The position numbers and the translations under genes were made by a program. The notes under the pieces are model-generated. The model ran no database searches and had not been told where the DNA came from. It saw only the letters and a list, made by a program, of their open reading frames with translations. Below, piece by piece: positions 54,819 to 63,306 of a stretch of DNA of 64,000 bases; positions within the stretch are counted from its first letter, which is position 1; each line of letters starts with the position of its first letter. This DNA is from Neptunomonas japonica DSM 18939 (GTDB taxonomy: Bacteria > Pseudomonadota > Gammaproteobacteria > Pseudomonadales > Balneatricaceae), in contig NZ_AUGR01000006.1 in assembly GCF_000422765.1 (NCBI RefSeq), positions 124,001 through 188,000 of the forward strand. The letters are read 5' to 3'.

Positions 54819-55796
54819 TTATTGTTTATTTTGGTCAACTTTCTCGGCTAGAAGGCATAGCATTTCCCACATTAGGGTGGCGCCCACTAACGCAGTTGCA
54901 CCACTTGCATCAAACGGCGGAGACACTTCTACTAGATCTGCACCGATAAGGTTTAATCCTCTTAGCCCACGAACCAGCAGCTGTGCTTCTACCGTTGTTA
55001 GGCCGCCGATTTCAGGAGTGCCGGTACCGGGGGCGAAAACTGGATCGAGACAGTCGACATCAAAGCTGATATAGGTTGCCTGATCACCGACAACATCGCG
55101 CGCAATTTCTAGTGCTTTTTTCACACCGAGTTCAGTGAACTCTTCCATGCGCATTACTCGAATACCTTGTTCTAGGCCCCAGTTATCGTCATTTTCGCTA
55201 TACAGGCCACCTCTTATACCAATCTGAACGATTCGTTTTGGGTCAAGGATCCCCTCTTCGATAGCGCGTCGAAATGGCGTGCCATGGGTATACTTGCAGT
55301 CACCAAAATAACGATCCCACGTATCCGTATGTGCATCAAAATGAACCATGCCTAAAGGGCCATGCTTCTTGGCCAATGCACGTAATACTGGCAAGCTGAC
55401 TAGGTGATCACCACCGGCACCGAGAGGCACAATATTTTGCTCAACCATCTCTGAGACAAACTGCTCAATCATGTCTAGCGTGGGCTCGATTTGTAGCGGA
55501 TTAACCGGTGCGTCACCAAAGTCTGCACACTTAGCGAGTTTAAATGGGCTTAGATTAAGCACAGGGTGCACCTTACGCATAAGAGATGAGGCATCACGGA
55601 TCTGTCGTGGGCCATGACGAGCACCGGCGCGATTAGTTGTACCGCCATCCCAAGGAATTCCGTATAGCCCGATATCGGCTTGAGGGGCTTGAGCGATGCT
55701 GTAATGGGGCAAGCGCATAAAAGTGGCTATACCCGCATAGCGAGGGACGGTTTCAGAAGCCAGAGGGCTAAAGCTAAGCTCTTGTGGGTGAGACAT
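54819..55796 (-). CDS. Ureohydrolase (agmatinase/guanidinobutyrase-like)
   Basis: 325 residues. The binuclear manganese ligands are H131 in GAGGDHLV, D154/H156/D158 in VHFDAHTDTW and D246/D248 in SFDVDCLD, so the site is complete. The N-terminal part with GIPWDGGTTNRAGARHGP is that of the agmatinase/guanidino-acid hydrolase branch rather than arginase. It removes urea from a guanidino compound such as agmatine, guanidinobutyrate or guanidinopropionate; which one cannot be told. No decarboxylase or amine oxidase partner is adjacent other than the SDRs. It is downstream of a LysR gene on the same strand. Confidence 0.87.
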   Translation of the reverse strand: MSHPQELSFSPLASETVPRYAGIATFMRLPHYSIAQAPQADIGLYGIPWDGGTTNRAGARHGPRQIRDASSLMRKVHPVLNLSPFKLAKCADFGDAPVNPLQIEPTLDMIEQFVSEMVEQNIVPLGAGGDHLVSLPVLRALAKKHGPLGMVHFDAHTDTWDRYFGDCKYTHGTPFRRAIEEGILDPKRIVQIGIRGGLYSENDDNWGLEQGIRVMRMEEFTELGVKKALEIARDVVGDQATYISFDVDCLDPVFAPGTGTPEIGGLTTVEAQLLVRGLRGLNLIGADLVEVSPPFDASGATALVGATLMWEMLCLLAEKVDQNKQ

Positions 55797-55893
55797 TTTG
55801 GTTCCTCAACTCATTTAGTAAAGATCTACTTTATGAATTGAGGTGTGTGCAATAAATGGCAAATGTTGCAGGTAAAGTTGCCTAAATCAGAAA

Positions 55894-56814
55894 CTAACGA
55901 GGATCGTACTTTTTAAAGGCGTTAAGTAATGTTTTGCGCAGCATATTAGGGCGCGAATCACGCTGTACAATGACTTTAAATGGCACTTTATAATTGAGTG
56001 TTTGGGGGAGCAGAGCACGCATTAATTGTTTGTCACTCCAAAGTACTGCGTAATGCTTTGGCAAAAAACCAACATACTGGCCACTAAGAATTAGCGTAGC
56101 GATACCTTCTACCTGATAAGAGGTAGCACTGGCTTTCAACTGTGGGAACTGCTTTTTTAGCATAACGGAGTGGGTGTATCCCGGGGCAATAAAGTCATAC
56201 TGGCTGACAGTATCTATATTGACTTGATCGTCTGGAACCTTGAACAAGGGGTGATTATGACCGCAGTAGAACAATGATGTTTCATTATATAAGTCATAGT
56301 ATTCCAGCCCTGGCAGGTCGTGATGTTGGGGAATAATACCTATATTGAAGCGTCCTTCTATAACGGCTCGTTCGACCTCATTTGGAGCGGCAACTTGTAA
56401 GTTGATTTTCACCCCAGGTTCTTGCTGATGAAATGCCCCTAGAATCTCAACAACAGGCGAGTTTGGGTCGGTAAGCATATTGTCAGTAAGGCCCAGCGTC
56501 ACTTCGCCAATCAGGTGGCTATGCAGGGCATTAACGTTAGCTCTAAATTTTTCTAGATCAAGGACCAGTTCCTGTATGGCTTCATAGACCAATCTGCCAT
56601 GGTCAGTTAGCTGAAATCCAGAACGGCCACGTTGGCATAGGTTCATATCAAGCCGGGCTTCTAGGTCGGACATCTGGCGGCTGATAGCTGAGCGGCCAAT
56701 GTTAAGCTCGACCTCTGCTGCTGAAAAGCCACCGCATTCAACAACGGTTTTAAAGATACGTAGTAGCTTTAGATCGATATCTGCAATTTGGCCGGACAGG
56801 CTGGAGCGTTTCAT
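55894..56814 (-). CDS. LysR-family transcriptional regulator
   Basis: 306 residues from the ATG at 56814; the frame is open from a TTG at 56841. The helix-turn-helix is DLKLLRIFKTVVECGGFSAAE with NIGRSAISRQMSDLEARLDMNL. The ligand domain is complete, with VTLGLTDNMLTDP near residue 100. It is tandem with the ureohydrolase gene and could regulate it, or the TRAP binding protein gene upstream; no divergent partner is present. Confidence 0.85.
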   Translation of the reverse strand: MKRSSLSGQIADIDLKLLRIFKTVVECGGFSAAEVELNIGRSAISRQMSDLEARLDMNLCQRGRSGFQLTDHGRLVYEAIQELVLDLEKFRANVNALHSHLIGEVTLGLTDNMLTDPNSPVVEILGAFHQQEPGVKINLQVAAPNEVERAVIEGRFNIGIIPQHHDLPGLEYYDLYNETSLFYCGHNHPLFKVPDDQVNIDTVSQYDFIAPGYTHSVMLKKQFPQLKASATSYQVEGIATLILSGQYVGFLPKHYAVLWSDKQLMRALLPQTLNYKVPFKVIVQRDSRPNMLRKTLLNAFKKYDPR

Positions 56815-56910
56815 AGAAAGGGCATCTGGATAATGGTACAAGCAAGGTTAACCGAAAAAAGCCCTGCAAGCATAGCTGGCAAGGCAATCCAGAAGTACTT
56901 AATAGCTAGA

Positions 56911-57921
56911 TTACACTTCGCTACGGCCAAGCAAACGAAGAATGCGATTAAGCTTATCTTTACCGCCAATACTCTCATAGTGTTTTGGCCATACAGCTGT
57001 TGTGGCTTTCTCTATCCACTCTTTTTCGCCATTTGCTGGATCGGTAATTATCATGCCTTTCTCAACCAATCGCTGTTTGATCCGTGCTTCATTTGCTGTA
57101 AGGAACTCTGCACTGTGCTTGGAGGCTGTTTCGCCTGCTTTAATAATAGCCTGCTGAACCTTAGGTGTTTGAGCCTGAAAAATGCTTTCACTCATAATTA
57201 AAGGTTCAATAGAAAAGATATAACGGATATTTGTTACATACTTTTGTACCGTATCGAACTTCATCGCATCTACTGTCACATAGGGGTTATCTTGCCCATC
57301 AACAACGCCTTGCTGCAGTGCTGTGAAGGTTTCAGCCCAAGACATAGGTGTAGGGTTACCTCCCCATGCTTTATAGGTATCGATCATAATTTCATTTTTG
57401 GGTACCCGCACGATAACCTGCTGCAGGTCTTCTAAGGTTTCAATTGGTTGTTTGGAGTTTGTTAGTACTCTAAACCCTGTATACGCCCATCCAACAATCC
57501 GCACGCCGGCATCATTTACGGTGTTTTCAATTAGCTCAGCGCCGACTTCTCCTTGAGTAAGTAGTTCAGCTTCTTCAAGACTTTGAATTACATAAGGTAA
57601 GGTGAAAACACCAACGCTAGGGGAGAAGGGCGTAACGTTATTAATAGCAAGAATAGAGAAGTCGAGTGTGCCAAGGCCAGTTTCAACAACGGTATCCTGC
57701 TCGCTACCCAGTTGGCTATTCATGAACAGGTGCCCACTGAACTCGCCGTTTGTATTGGCTTCTAGTTGCTCAACAAACTTCAAACCAAATGCATGTTGTG
57801 AGCTGCCTTCAGAATCGCCACCTGCAATCTTCCACGCTGTTGCAGCAAAACCGCTGCTGCTACCAAGCAGTATTGCAGTGGTTAAGGATATCGCTATGGC
57901 ATTATTATTTTTATACTTCAT
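56911..57921 (-). CDS. TRAP transporter substrate-binding protein (DctP family)
   Basis: 336 residues. A signal peptide (about 1-27, ending GFAATA) precedes a full DctP domain: SQHAFGLKFVEQLEANTNGEF, FTLPYVIQS, VRVPKNEIMIDTYKAWGGNP with the conserved ligand-binding Arg, then GVVDGQDNPYVT. GAGGTTGAT supports the start. It binds a carboxylate in the periplasm for the DctQM permease, but neither dctQ nor dctM is in this window. After its stop codon the minus strand encodes only a short hydrophobic stretch (WIALPAMLAGLFSVNLA), perhaps a remnant. It may work with a permease encoded elsewhere. Confidence 0.9.
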   Translation of the reverse strand: MKYKNNNAIAISLTTAILLGSSSGFAATAWKIAGGDSEGSSQHAFGLKFVEQLEANTNGEFSGHLFMNSQLGSEQDTVVETGLGTLDFSILAINNVTPFSPSVGVFTLPYVIQSLEEAELLTQGEVGAELIENTVNDAGVRIVGWAYTGFRVLTNSKQPIETLEDLQQVIVRVPKNEIMIDTYKAWGGNPTPMSWAETFTALQQGVVDGQDNPYVTVDAMKFDTVQKYVTNIRYIFSIEPLIMSESIFQAQTPKVQQAIIKAGETASKHSAEFLTANEARIKQRLVEKGMIITDPANGEKEWIEKATTAVWPKHYESIGGKDKLNRILRLLGRSEV

Positions 57922-58209
57922 ATCAACCTCAGAGTAATTTTATTATCACCAGAGACCTGTAGCGGAATAGCCGCCTTGTCTGACAAGTCTGAAACCATCC
58001 TGCGCTAAATACTCGAGTGATTAAATGCAAACGTTTTATTGTTTAGTTGCTGTAATTGGAAACAATGATGTGAATACAGGCCTGGCTCGGAGTTTAGCGC
58101 TATAGACAGAGCAAAAAACGTAGATGTAGCAAGCAAGTACTCGTGTAGATGGCTGTTATGATGTGCTTTGTGATGACCGCTGTCGCGGCCATTACTAATT
58201 ATTAAATTT
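57922..58209. other. Intergenic between tautomerase and TRAP genes
   Basis: Non-coding 288 bases containing the TRAP gene's promoter region. Minus-strand open frames here lie in the wrong frame or overlap the tautomerase gene and look spurious. Confidence 0.4.
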
Positions 58210-58605
58210 TCATAGTTTCGAAGCGGCTCGTATTGCTTGAGTTTTTCCATTGTAGCCCCATGAATTGGCCGGTATTTCATCAACTACTACATAGCAAGCT
58301 TCTTGTATTGTGCCAATTTCATCTCGTAACATTTTTATTGTTTCGGAAATCATATTGGTTTTTTCTTCTGAGGTATTGGTCCCTGCTGTAACCTTAATAT
58401 CTACATATGCACAAATAGGGTTTTCTGGATTTAAGGCTACAGAGTTAATTGCCCATTGTTGTGGGCTATCTTCTTGTATATGCACCGCGGTTACTTCTTG
58501 ACGTTTTCCCATAATGGTATTCATGAGTAAGGTTGTTTTTTGCTGAAGTTTACCTCTTTGTTCGTTATCTAATGTAGTACCTAGGCGTATGTTAATGTAT
58601 GGCAT
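58210..58605 (-). CDS. Fused double-domain tautomerase
   Basis: 131 residues made of two 4-oxalocrotonate-tautomerase units. The first starts with P-Y-I-N-I-R-L, so Pro-1 is present; the second begins CAYVDIKVTAGTNTSEEK and has Ala where Pro would be, so it is probably structural. Both end in the VxxxxxxxWx(I/Y)N/G turn (DSPQQWAINS, EIPANSWGYNG). Fused 4-OT proteins catalyse tautomerisation or dehalogenation of unsaturated acids in the cytoplasm. It lies 72 bases downstream of marR, with a palindromic operator in that gap. Confidence 0.82.
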   Translation of the reverse strand: MPYINIRLGTTLDNEQRGKLQQKTTLLMNTIMGKRQEVTAVHIQEDSPQQWAINSVALNPENPICAYVDIKVTAGTNTSEEKTNMISETIKMLRDEIGTIQEACYVVVDEIPANSWGYNGKTQAIRAASKL

Positions 58606-58646
58606 TTTTTGTAGTCCTATTTTTTATTAATGTTGTTATGTAAATG

Positions 58647-58660
58647 GTTGTATATACAAC
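58647..58660. promoter_or_regulatory. MarR operator upstream of the fused tautomerase
   Basis: GTTGTATATACAAC is a perfect 14-base palindrome between marR and the tautomerase gene. A near-identical site lies upstream of marR at 59123-59136, so both transcription units can be repressed together. Confidence 0.65.
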
Positions 58661-58676
58661 TATATGTGTGAAAAAA

Positions 58677-59099
58677 TTACTTTTCCTCCACAATGTTTTG
58701 TATTTTTCTTAGATTAGATACCGTTTGGGAAAGGTCATCTTGGCCGATGATGCTACTCATCAGTTTAGATAAGTTTTTGCCCGTTTGATCTAGTTCATCA
58801 TGAATTTCAATAGCTGCTTTTGTTGGGTAAATCTGAATTTCTCTGCCATCTTGGGCTGTCATTTTTCGTATCAGAAACCCGCGTTTCACTAAGCTGTCTA
58901 GGAAACGAGTTACTGTAGACCGAGAAAGGCTGAGTTCTTTTGCTAATTCGCGAGGCATTAAACCTGGCTTTGAAAGAACTGCACGCAACAAAAAGGCATG
59001 AGAGGGCGACAAATCCAAAGGTTTGTACGCCTCAGTCCAAATACGGGTTACAGTTCGTGCCAAAGCATTACTGTTAAAATATAAGCATTCTTCAAACAT
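58677..59099 (-). CDS. MarR-family transcriptional regulator
   Basis: 140 residues. A winged helix-turn-helix of MarR type: LSPSHAFLLRAVLSKPGLMPRELAKELSLSRSTVTRFLDSLVKRGFLIRKMTAQDGRE, with the wing D-G-R-E. N- and C-terminal helices for dimerisation are complete. MarR proteins usually repress themselves and an adjacent gene until a phenolic or acidic ligand binds. The two palindromes at 58647 and 59123 fit that model, making the fused tautomerase the target. Confidence 0.88.
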   Translation of the reverse strand: MFEECLYFNSNALARTVTRIWTEAYKPLDLSPSHAFLLRAVLSKPGLMPRELAKELSLSRSTVTRFLDSLVKRGFLIRKMTAQDGREIQIYPTKAAIEIHDELDQTGKNLSKLMSSIIGQDDLSQTVSNLRKIQNIVEEK

Positions 59100-59122
59100 G
59101 CGTATAAGGCTAATTTAATATA

Positions 59123-59136
59123 ATTGTATATGCAAC
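59123..59136. promoter_or_regulatory. MarR operator upstream of marR
   Basis: ATTGTATATGCAAC differs from the palindrome at 58647 by two bases and lies 24 bases upstream of the marR start codon, the expected site for autorepression. Confidence 0.6.
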
Positions 59137-59475
59137 TACTATTTGTAAGTAGGTTTAACTCAAGGTGTTGTCTCAGCGCTCTTTTTGTTGTTGTGTTCAT
59201 GTCGGATTCGCATTCAAAGAGCATTCAATCATGAGTTTAAAGCAGCTTGATATTAGGAGGTGGACTTTCCATTTAATTCGTTGATTTTTAATCAAGTAAT
59301 TTATTATTCAGCTTAAAAATGCATTGAAATAAGTGCTTTAGTATAGTGCTTTCTTGTGAGCAATTTATTGTCGCTATCTGTAGGTTCTTGCGCTGCTGAT
59401 TTTGTTTAAGCGATCGTTAATTCTGAGACAGAAAATAAGCAGTTACAAAACAATCATTTTTTAAGGTATATAAGA
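59137..59475. other. Intergenic between marR and the GNAT gene
   Basis: About 340 AT-rich bases with no supportable gene, RNA or repeat. Confidence 0.4.
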
Positions 59476-59985
59476 ATGACAATAAATTATCAGGTCATTG
59501 ATCAGCACCAATTAGCGTTTGAATACCTCGATACGCTTCAGGCATTGATGGAAAAAGTCATCAATCAAAACGCCGCGCCTTATTTGTATCCACCAGAAGC
59601 GGGTTTTTTTGAACGAATACTAGGGGGTGGATTCGTTAAAGTGATAGCGCTAGATGCAGGCCGGCTCGTAGGGTTTTCAGTACTAAGACTGTTGGATGCT
59701 TGGCCTAGTTACCTGAAAGAGCAATCATTACCCGCCGAACAAAGTGCAATGATTTTTTTTACTGTAGTAGACCCTGACTATCGTGGCCAAGGTATAAATA
59801 AAAATATGTCCCAACTTAGAATCGAATCAGCACAACAAGCAGGCATTAAATATTTGATATCAACTGTCCATCCTGATAACCATCCCAGTATGCGAAGCCT
59901 TAAAGCCATCGGCATGAGGCAAATAGCTCAGAGGCCGATGTTTCAAGAGCAGTTATTACGCAACGTCATGTTTAAAGAGATTTAG
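59476..59985 (+). CDS. GNAT-family N-acetyltransferase
   Basis: 169 residues. The acetyl-CoA binding block is IFFTVVDPDYRGQGINKNMS (the R-x-x-G-x-G/A pattern), followed by AGIKYLISTVHPDNHPSMRSLKAIGMRQI, the usual N-P-x-S-x-x-L-Y region with N879-type Asn. The N-terminal half is helical as in other GNATs. It transfers acetyl from acetyl-CoA to an amine; the acceptor is not readable. Its stop codon overlaps the end of the ATP-grasp gene by four bases in convergent orientation. Confidence 0.82.
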   Translation: MTINYQVIDQHQLAFEYLDTLQALMEKVINQNAAPYLYPPEAGFFERILGGGFVKVIALDAGRLVGFSVLRLLDAWPSYLKEQSLPAEQSAMIFFTVVDPDYRGQGINKNMSQLRIESAQQAGIKYLISTVHPDNHPSMRSLKAIGMRQIAQRPMFQEQLLRNVMFKEI

Positions 59986-61103
59986 GCCACAGTCGTTCTT
60001 TTGTTGTGGTCGTATTCTTGTATGTAAGCCATTGCCTTTTCTTCTATCAGTGCAGGGAGTGTTAGCTTGTACCTTTTGGCTGCACAGTAAATTACCAAAT
60101 AAATTAGAGTGTCGAAGGCTTCTTGTTGGCCTACATATGAAAGTTGGGTGATGATTTGCCAAACAGTGACACTATCGGGGAACTCTAATCCGGGTAAGCC
60201 ATTCACATCAAAAACTTTGAGCTGTCCTGACTCGTCTAAACGGCAGTCCATACGAGTGACATCACGTATATTTAAGGCTTTACATACAGATAACGCGAGG
60301 GCTGGAATTTGCGCCAAAATGTGTGCTTCGGTCACCATACTCATTCGCTTACTACCACCCCAGTCTTGCAGTCTATCGGTGCGGTCGAGCACTGATTCGG
60401 CCCCATTGTGATTGTCGGCTGTATAATAAGTTGATAGCAGTAGCTGCTCTTCGCCGCTATCAAATACTGCGACTGTTATATCATTGCCAGGTAAAAACTC
60501 TTCAACCATTACCGGATAGCCAAAATCCGCGCCCATTTGAGTTATTTTCGACGTTAGTGAGTTGATATCTTTAACGATGCAATCTTGGCTAATACCAACA
60601 CTAGATGACAATGCATCGGGTTTAACGAATAGCGGGAAGCTCATAGAGCGGGCGACAATGATGCTATCAAGCTCGGCCAACATAGGCTCACTGATTGAGG
60701 CAAAAGCAGGAATCGGTATATTGGCCTTTTCTAAAATAGATTGGCAATTATGTTTAAGCAATACATCACTTAAGGCTTGCCTGTCTGAACCGATAAAAGG
60801 CAGATTATGTTGATTCAATACATCAGCTAACCAAAAACAATGATCGCTATTAGCCGCTTCTTTTACTTTATATGCGTTAGCCCAAATGAGGCAGGGCTTT
60901 TGTTTGATTATATCAATGGCATCAAGTAGCGATTGTCGGCTATCGACTTCATACACATCGACGGTCGCACCTGCGCGTCGCAAAGAATTTAATACGGGTT
61001 GTTGGGTTTTGGGTGTTATAGCCCAGCCTAAAGGCCAAAAGCCAGTGCTGTTGATGATAGTAATGTTCACTGCACGTTCCTTGATATCTATCGGTAGATC
61101 CAT
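59982..61103 (-). CDS. ATP-grasp ligase, D-Ala-D-Ala ligase-like
   Basis: 373 residues. Domain order is that of the D-Ala-D-Ala ligase superfamily: N-terminal Rossmann-like part (NITIINSTGFWPLGWAITPKTQQP, with LPFIGSDRQALSDVLLKHNC), then the ATP-grasp with FPLFVKPDALSSSVGIS (Lys for phosphate, Ser loop) and VMVEEFLPGNDITVAV; metal ligands lie in RMDCRLDESGQLKVFDVNGLPGLE. The N terminus is unlike Ddl, and the gene is not in a cell-wall cluster, so a dedicated peptide or amide bond former is likely. Convergent with the GNAT gene (four-base overlap); shared function is not implied by this. Confidence 0.82.
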   Translation of the reverse strand: MDLPIDIKERAVNITIINSTGFWPLGWAITPKTQQPVLNSLRRAGATVDVYEVDSRQSLLDAIDIIKQKPCLIWANAYKVKEAANSDHCFWLADVLNQHNLPFIGSDRQALSDVLLKHNCQSILEKANIPIPAFASISEPMLAELDSIIVARSMSFPLFVKPDALSSSVGISQDCIVKDINSLTSKITQMGADFGYPVMVEEFLPGNDITVAVFDSGEEQLLLSTYYTADNHNGAESVLDRTDRLQDWGGSKRMSMVTEAHILAQIPALALSVCKALNIRDVTRMDCRLDESGQLKVFDVNGLPGLEFPDSVTVWQIITQLSYVGQQEAFDTLIYLVIYCAAKRYKLTLPALIEEKAMAYIQEYDHNKRTTVA

Positions 61104-61510
61104 TATTAAAATATAAAATCAGTTACATTTTAGGGTGTTTGTTTTTCCAATTTTGTAAGTATGACCTTTGCCAGTGTGCAATTATGTTACACACCTGTTT
61201 TGGTCGATTTTTTGTATAGCTCCCGTGTTAAGTCATGACACTGCTTTCATTCACGTGATGATCAGGCAGAGCAAAGTGAAATTCAGTGCTTTCCTATTAC
61301 TTCACGTTTACGAGCCTTTTGCAAAAGCGCGCATTATCAACAAACAGACTTATACCTAAGCTGAACCAAAATGGTGACTTTTTTAACTCGCTATGATGGT
61401 TTAATATTTGAATTTAAACGTTTTTATATTTCTTGTTAGTTTTCAATATATGTTTGGTTTTTTGAAGTATCGGGGGGCTGTGAATACAGAATTGAGTCTT
61501 GAAAGGCTTT
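61104..61510. other. Intergenic between ATP-grasp and formate dehydrogenase genes
   Basis: About 400 bases without a supportable gene. It holds the promoter region of the ATP-grasp gene. Confidence 0.4.
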
Positions 61511-61556
61511 AAAAAGGCAGGCCCGTATAAACTTATTAAAAGTCCATACAGGCCTG
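61511..61556 (-). terminator. Terminator-like hairpin after the formate dehydrogenase operon
   Basis: CAGGCC at 61518-61523 and GGCCTG at 61551-61556, extended by TGTAT/ATAC-type pairing, form a long-looped hairpin. On the minus strand CCTTTTT follows. It lies about 40 bases beyond the cytochrome b gene. Confidence 0.6.
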
Positions 61557-61594
61557 ATTTCTAAAGTGTCATGGAGAGTGCGGCGAGCCACGTG

Positions 61595-62611
61595 TTACTG
61601 CTTATCGCTTCCTTCATTCTTTACTTCGTGATACCAAAGGTCATGATGTTGCTTAGCCCATGTTTCATCAACATGGCCGCTTTTCATGCCCTCGAGTGCG
61701 CCTTCAGTACCGGCGGTACCGATGTAGATATGGCCGAACGAAGCGGCTATCAATAGCAGTGATACGGAGCCATGAATTAGGTTCGCAAGTTGCATTGTTT
61801 CGCGGGATTGGTCAAAGTTTGGGAAATCCATGACTAATCCGCTAATACAAACAACCAGGCCGGCTATTGTTAGCACCCAAAACCATGCTTTTTCACCACC
61901 GTTCATGTAGCCCGCGCTAGGGTGGGTTTTGCCGACCATGCCGCCGCCTTGCATAAACCATTTGATATCAGTGCTGTTAAAGAAGTTATGCTTCATCCAT
62001 TTGATGATCATGACTAATAACGCCACTACAAATATAGGCCCTAAGTAGTTGTGAGCTAGCTTACAGGCTGTGGCGTAGTTGCCCCAAAGCGAATCGCCTA
62101 ATGCGGCGCGTAGGAAGAACTTCCCGTAGAGCAGGGTTAAGCCCGAAATGGCCAAGATGATAAACAGTGTGGCAACCGTCCAATGCATGGCGCGATCAAA
62201 ACGCTTCCAACGCTCAACTGTGCTACCCGTACGGGGGGAGTCAAGCTTATTTTGTCCCACCAGAATATAAAACAAAAGCAGTACGGCAAGCGTGCCGCCC
62301 ATAGCATAGGCGCCTGCTGGTGTTACCCATTGGTTACGCCATTGCCGCCACTCTTCACCTTGCACATTGATGAGCTGATTGGCTTCTCTTGTTTGTGATT
62401 GTGTTTGTCCTGCTTCACCTTGTTGTATGGCTCTCCAGTATTCAGGGCCTGCAAAGCTCGCGACTTTTCTTTCAGCGGGCCTCGCTTCTGAAGAGTTGGA
62501 TGCTTGTGTTAGCCCAGAGAACAGCAGCGTGAATGCTAATGTGAGTGCCAGCAAGGGCAGCAGTAAGGTATGAAATGGCAGTGTAACACTGGGCCATTTA
62601 TGTGGAATCAT
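61595..62611 (-). CDS. Formate dehydrogenase gamma (cytochrome b) subunit
   Basis: 338 residues. N-terminal signal-like segment, then a periplasmic stretch (about 35-90) and a single helix before the four-helix cytochrome b561-type core: RFDRAMHWTVATLFIILAISGLTLL and NYLGPIFVVALLVMIIKW carry haem-ligand histidines, and HGSVSLLLIAASFGHIYIGT the last. FdnI/FdoI-like, it passes electrons from the FeS subunit to the quinone pool in the inner membrane. The extended N terminus is found in FDH3-type enzymes. GGGGGAT gives a ribosome binding site. The last gene of the operon. Confidence 0.92.
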   Translation of the reverse strand: MIPHKWPSVTLPFHTLLLPLLALTLAFTLLFSGLTQASNSSEARPAERKVASFAGPEYWRAIQQGEAGQTQSQTREANQLINVQGEEWRQWRNQWVTPAGAYAMGGTLAVLLLFYILVGQNKLDSPRTGSTVERWKRFDRAMHWTVATLFIILAISGLTLLYGKFFLRAALGDSLWGNYATACKLAHNYLGPIFVVALLVMIIKWMKHNFFNSTDIKWFMQGGGMVGKTHPSAGYMNGGEKAWFWVLTIAGLVVCISGLVMDFPNFDQSRETMQLANLIHGSVSLLLIAASFGHIYIGTAGTEGALEGMKSGHVDETWAKQHHDLWYHEVKNEGSDKQ

Positions 62612-62630
62612 AGATCCCCCTAATAATAAG

Positions 62631-62650
62631 GCGCCGGAGTGTTCCGGCGC
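62631..62650 (-). promoter_or_regulatory. GC hairpin between the FeS and cytochrome b genes
   Basis: GCGCCGGA-GTGT-TCCGGCGC, an eight-bp perfect stem without T-run, in the 61-base gap between the two genes. It may stabilise the upstream message or partly attenuate expression of the membrane subunit. Confidence 0.55.
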
Positions 62651-62672
62651 GTTAAGGGTTAAGAGCTAAAGT

Positions 62673-63293
62673 TTAGGCTTTAGGTTGCGTCGCATCATAA
62701 GCCAAGTCTGTTTCGTTCTGAAGTGTTGTTTGTGCCCACGCACCATCATTGTGACCTCGGTAGATCACACGCTCACGGAAGATATCAGACACTTCGGCAG
62801 CATCACCTGCCAACAGTGCTTTGGTGGAGCACATTTCAGCACACATGGGCAGCTTGCCTTCGGCAATACGGTTGGCACCGTATTTGGCTTTTTCTTCTGG
62901 GCTGTTGTCCTCTTCAGGGCCGCCTGCACAGAAAGTACACTTATCCATTTTCCCACGTTCACCAAAAGCAGCATCGCTCGGGAATTGTGGCGCTCCAAAT
63001 GGGCAGGCAAATAAGCAGTAGCCACAGCCGATGCAACCATCTTTATTGTGTAGCACGATGCCATCTTCCGTTTGATAAAAAACGTCAGTAGGGCAGACGG
63101 CCATACAAGGCGCGTCTGTGCAGTGCATACACGCAACCGAGATGGAGGTTTCACCGGGTTCGCCGTCATTAATAGTGACGACACGGCGGCGCTGGATGCC
63201 CCACTCAACGTTGTTCTCATTTTTACAAGCGGTGACACAGCCGTTGCACTCGATGCAGCGCTTAGAGTCACAGAGGAATTTCATTTTAGCCAT
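62673..63293 (-). CDS. Formate dehydrogenase beta (4 x [4Fe-4S]) subunit, FDH3-type
   Basis: 206 residues. Four ferredoxin clusters are coordinated by the Cys motifs in CDSKRCIECNGCVTACKNE, CMHCTDAPCMAVCPTDVF, CIGCGYCLFACPFGAPQF and the CTFCAGG...CAEMC pair. Without the C-terminal membrane anchor of FdnH, it is of the short FdoH/Fdh3B type. It carries electrons from the molybdenum subunit to cytochrome b in the periplasm. Sits 62 bases upstream of the cytochrome gene and 14 bases downstream of the alpha subunit. Confidence 0.95.
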   Translation of the reverse strand: MAKMKFLCDSKRCIECNGCVTACKNENNVEWGIQRRRVVTINDGEPGETSISVACMHCTDAPCMAVCPTDVFYQTEDGIVLHNKDGCIGCGYCLFACPFGAPQFPSDAAFGERGKMDKCTFCAGGPEEDNSPEEKAKYGANRIAEGKLPMCAEMCSTKALLAGDAAEVSDIFRERVIYRGHNDGAWAQTTLQNETDLAYDATQPKA

Positions 63294-63306
63294 AATCTGT
63301 TACCCC

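Noticed and set aside
56788-57201. Plus-strand 137-codon frame opposite the TRAP gene
   Set aside because: Antisense to the well-supported DctP domain and without a family.
58005-58283. Minus-strand 92-codon frame overlapping the fused tautomerase end
   Set aside because: Overlaps a clear gene in a different frame, with no supported start.
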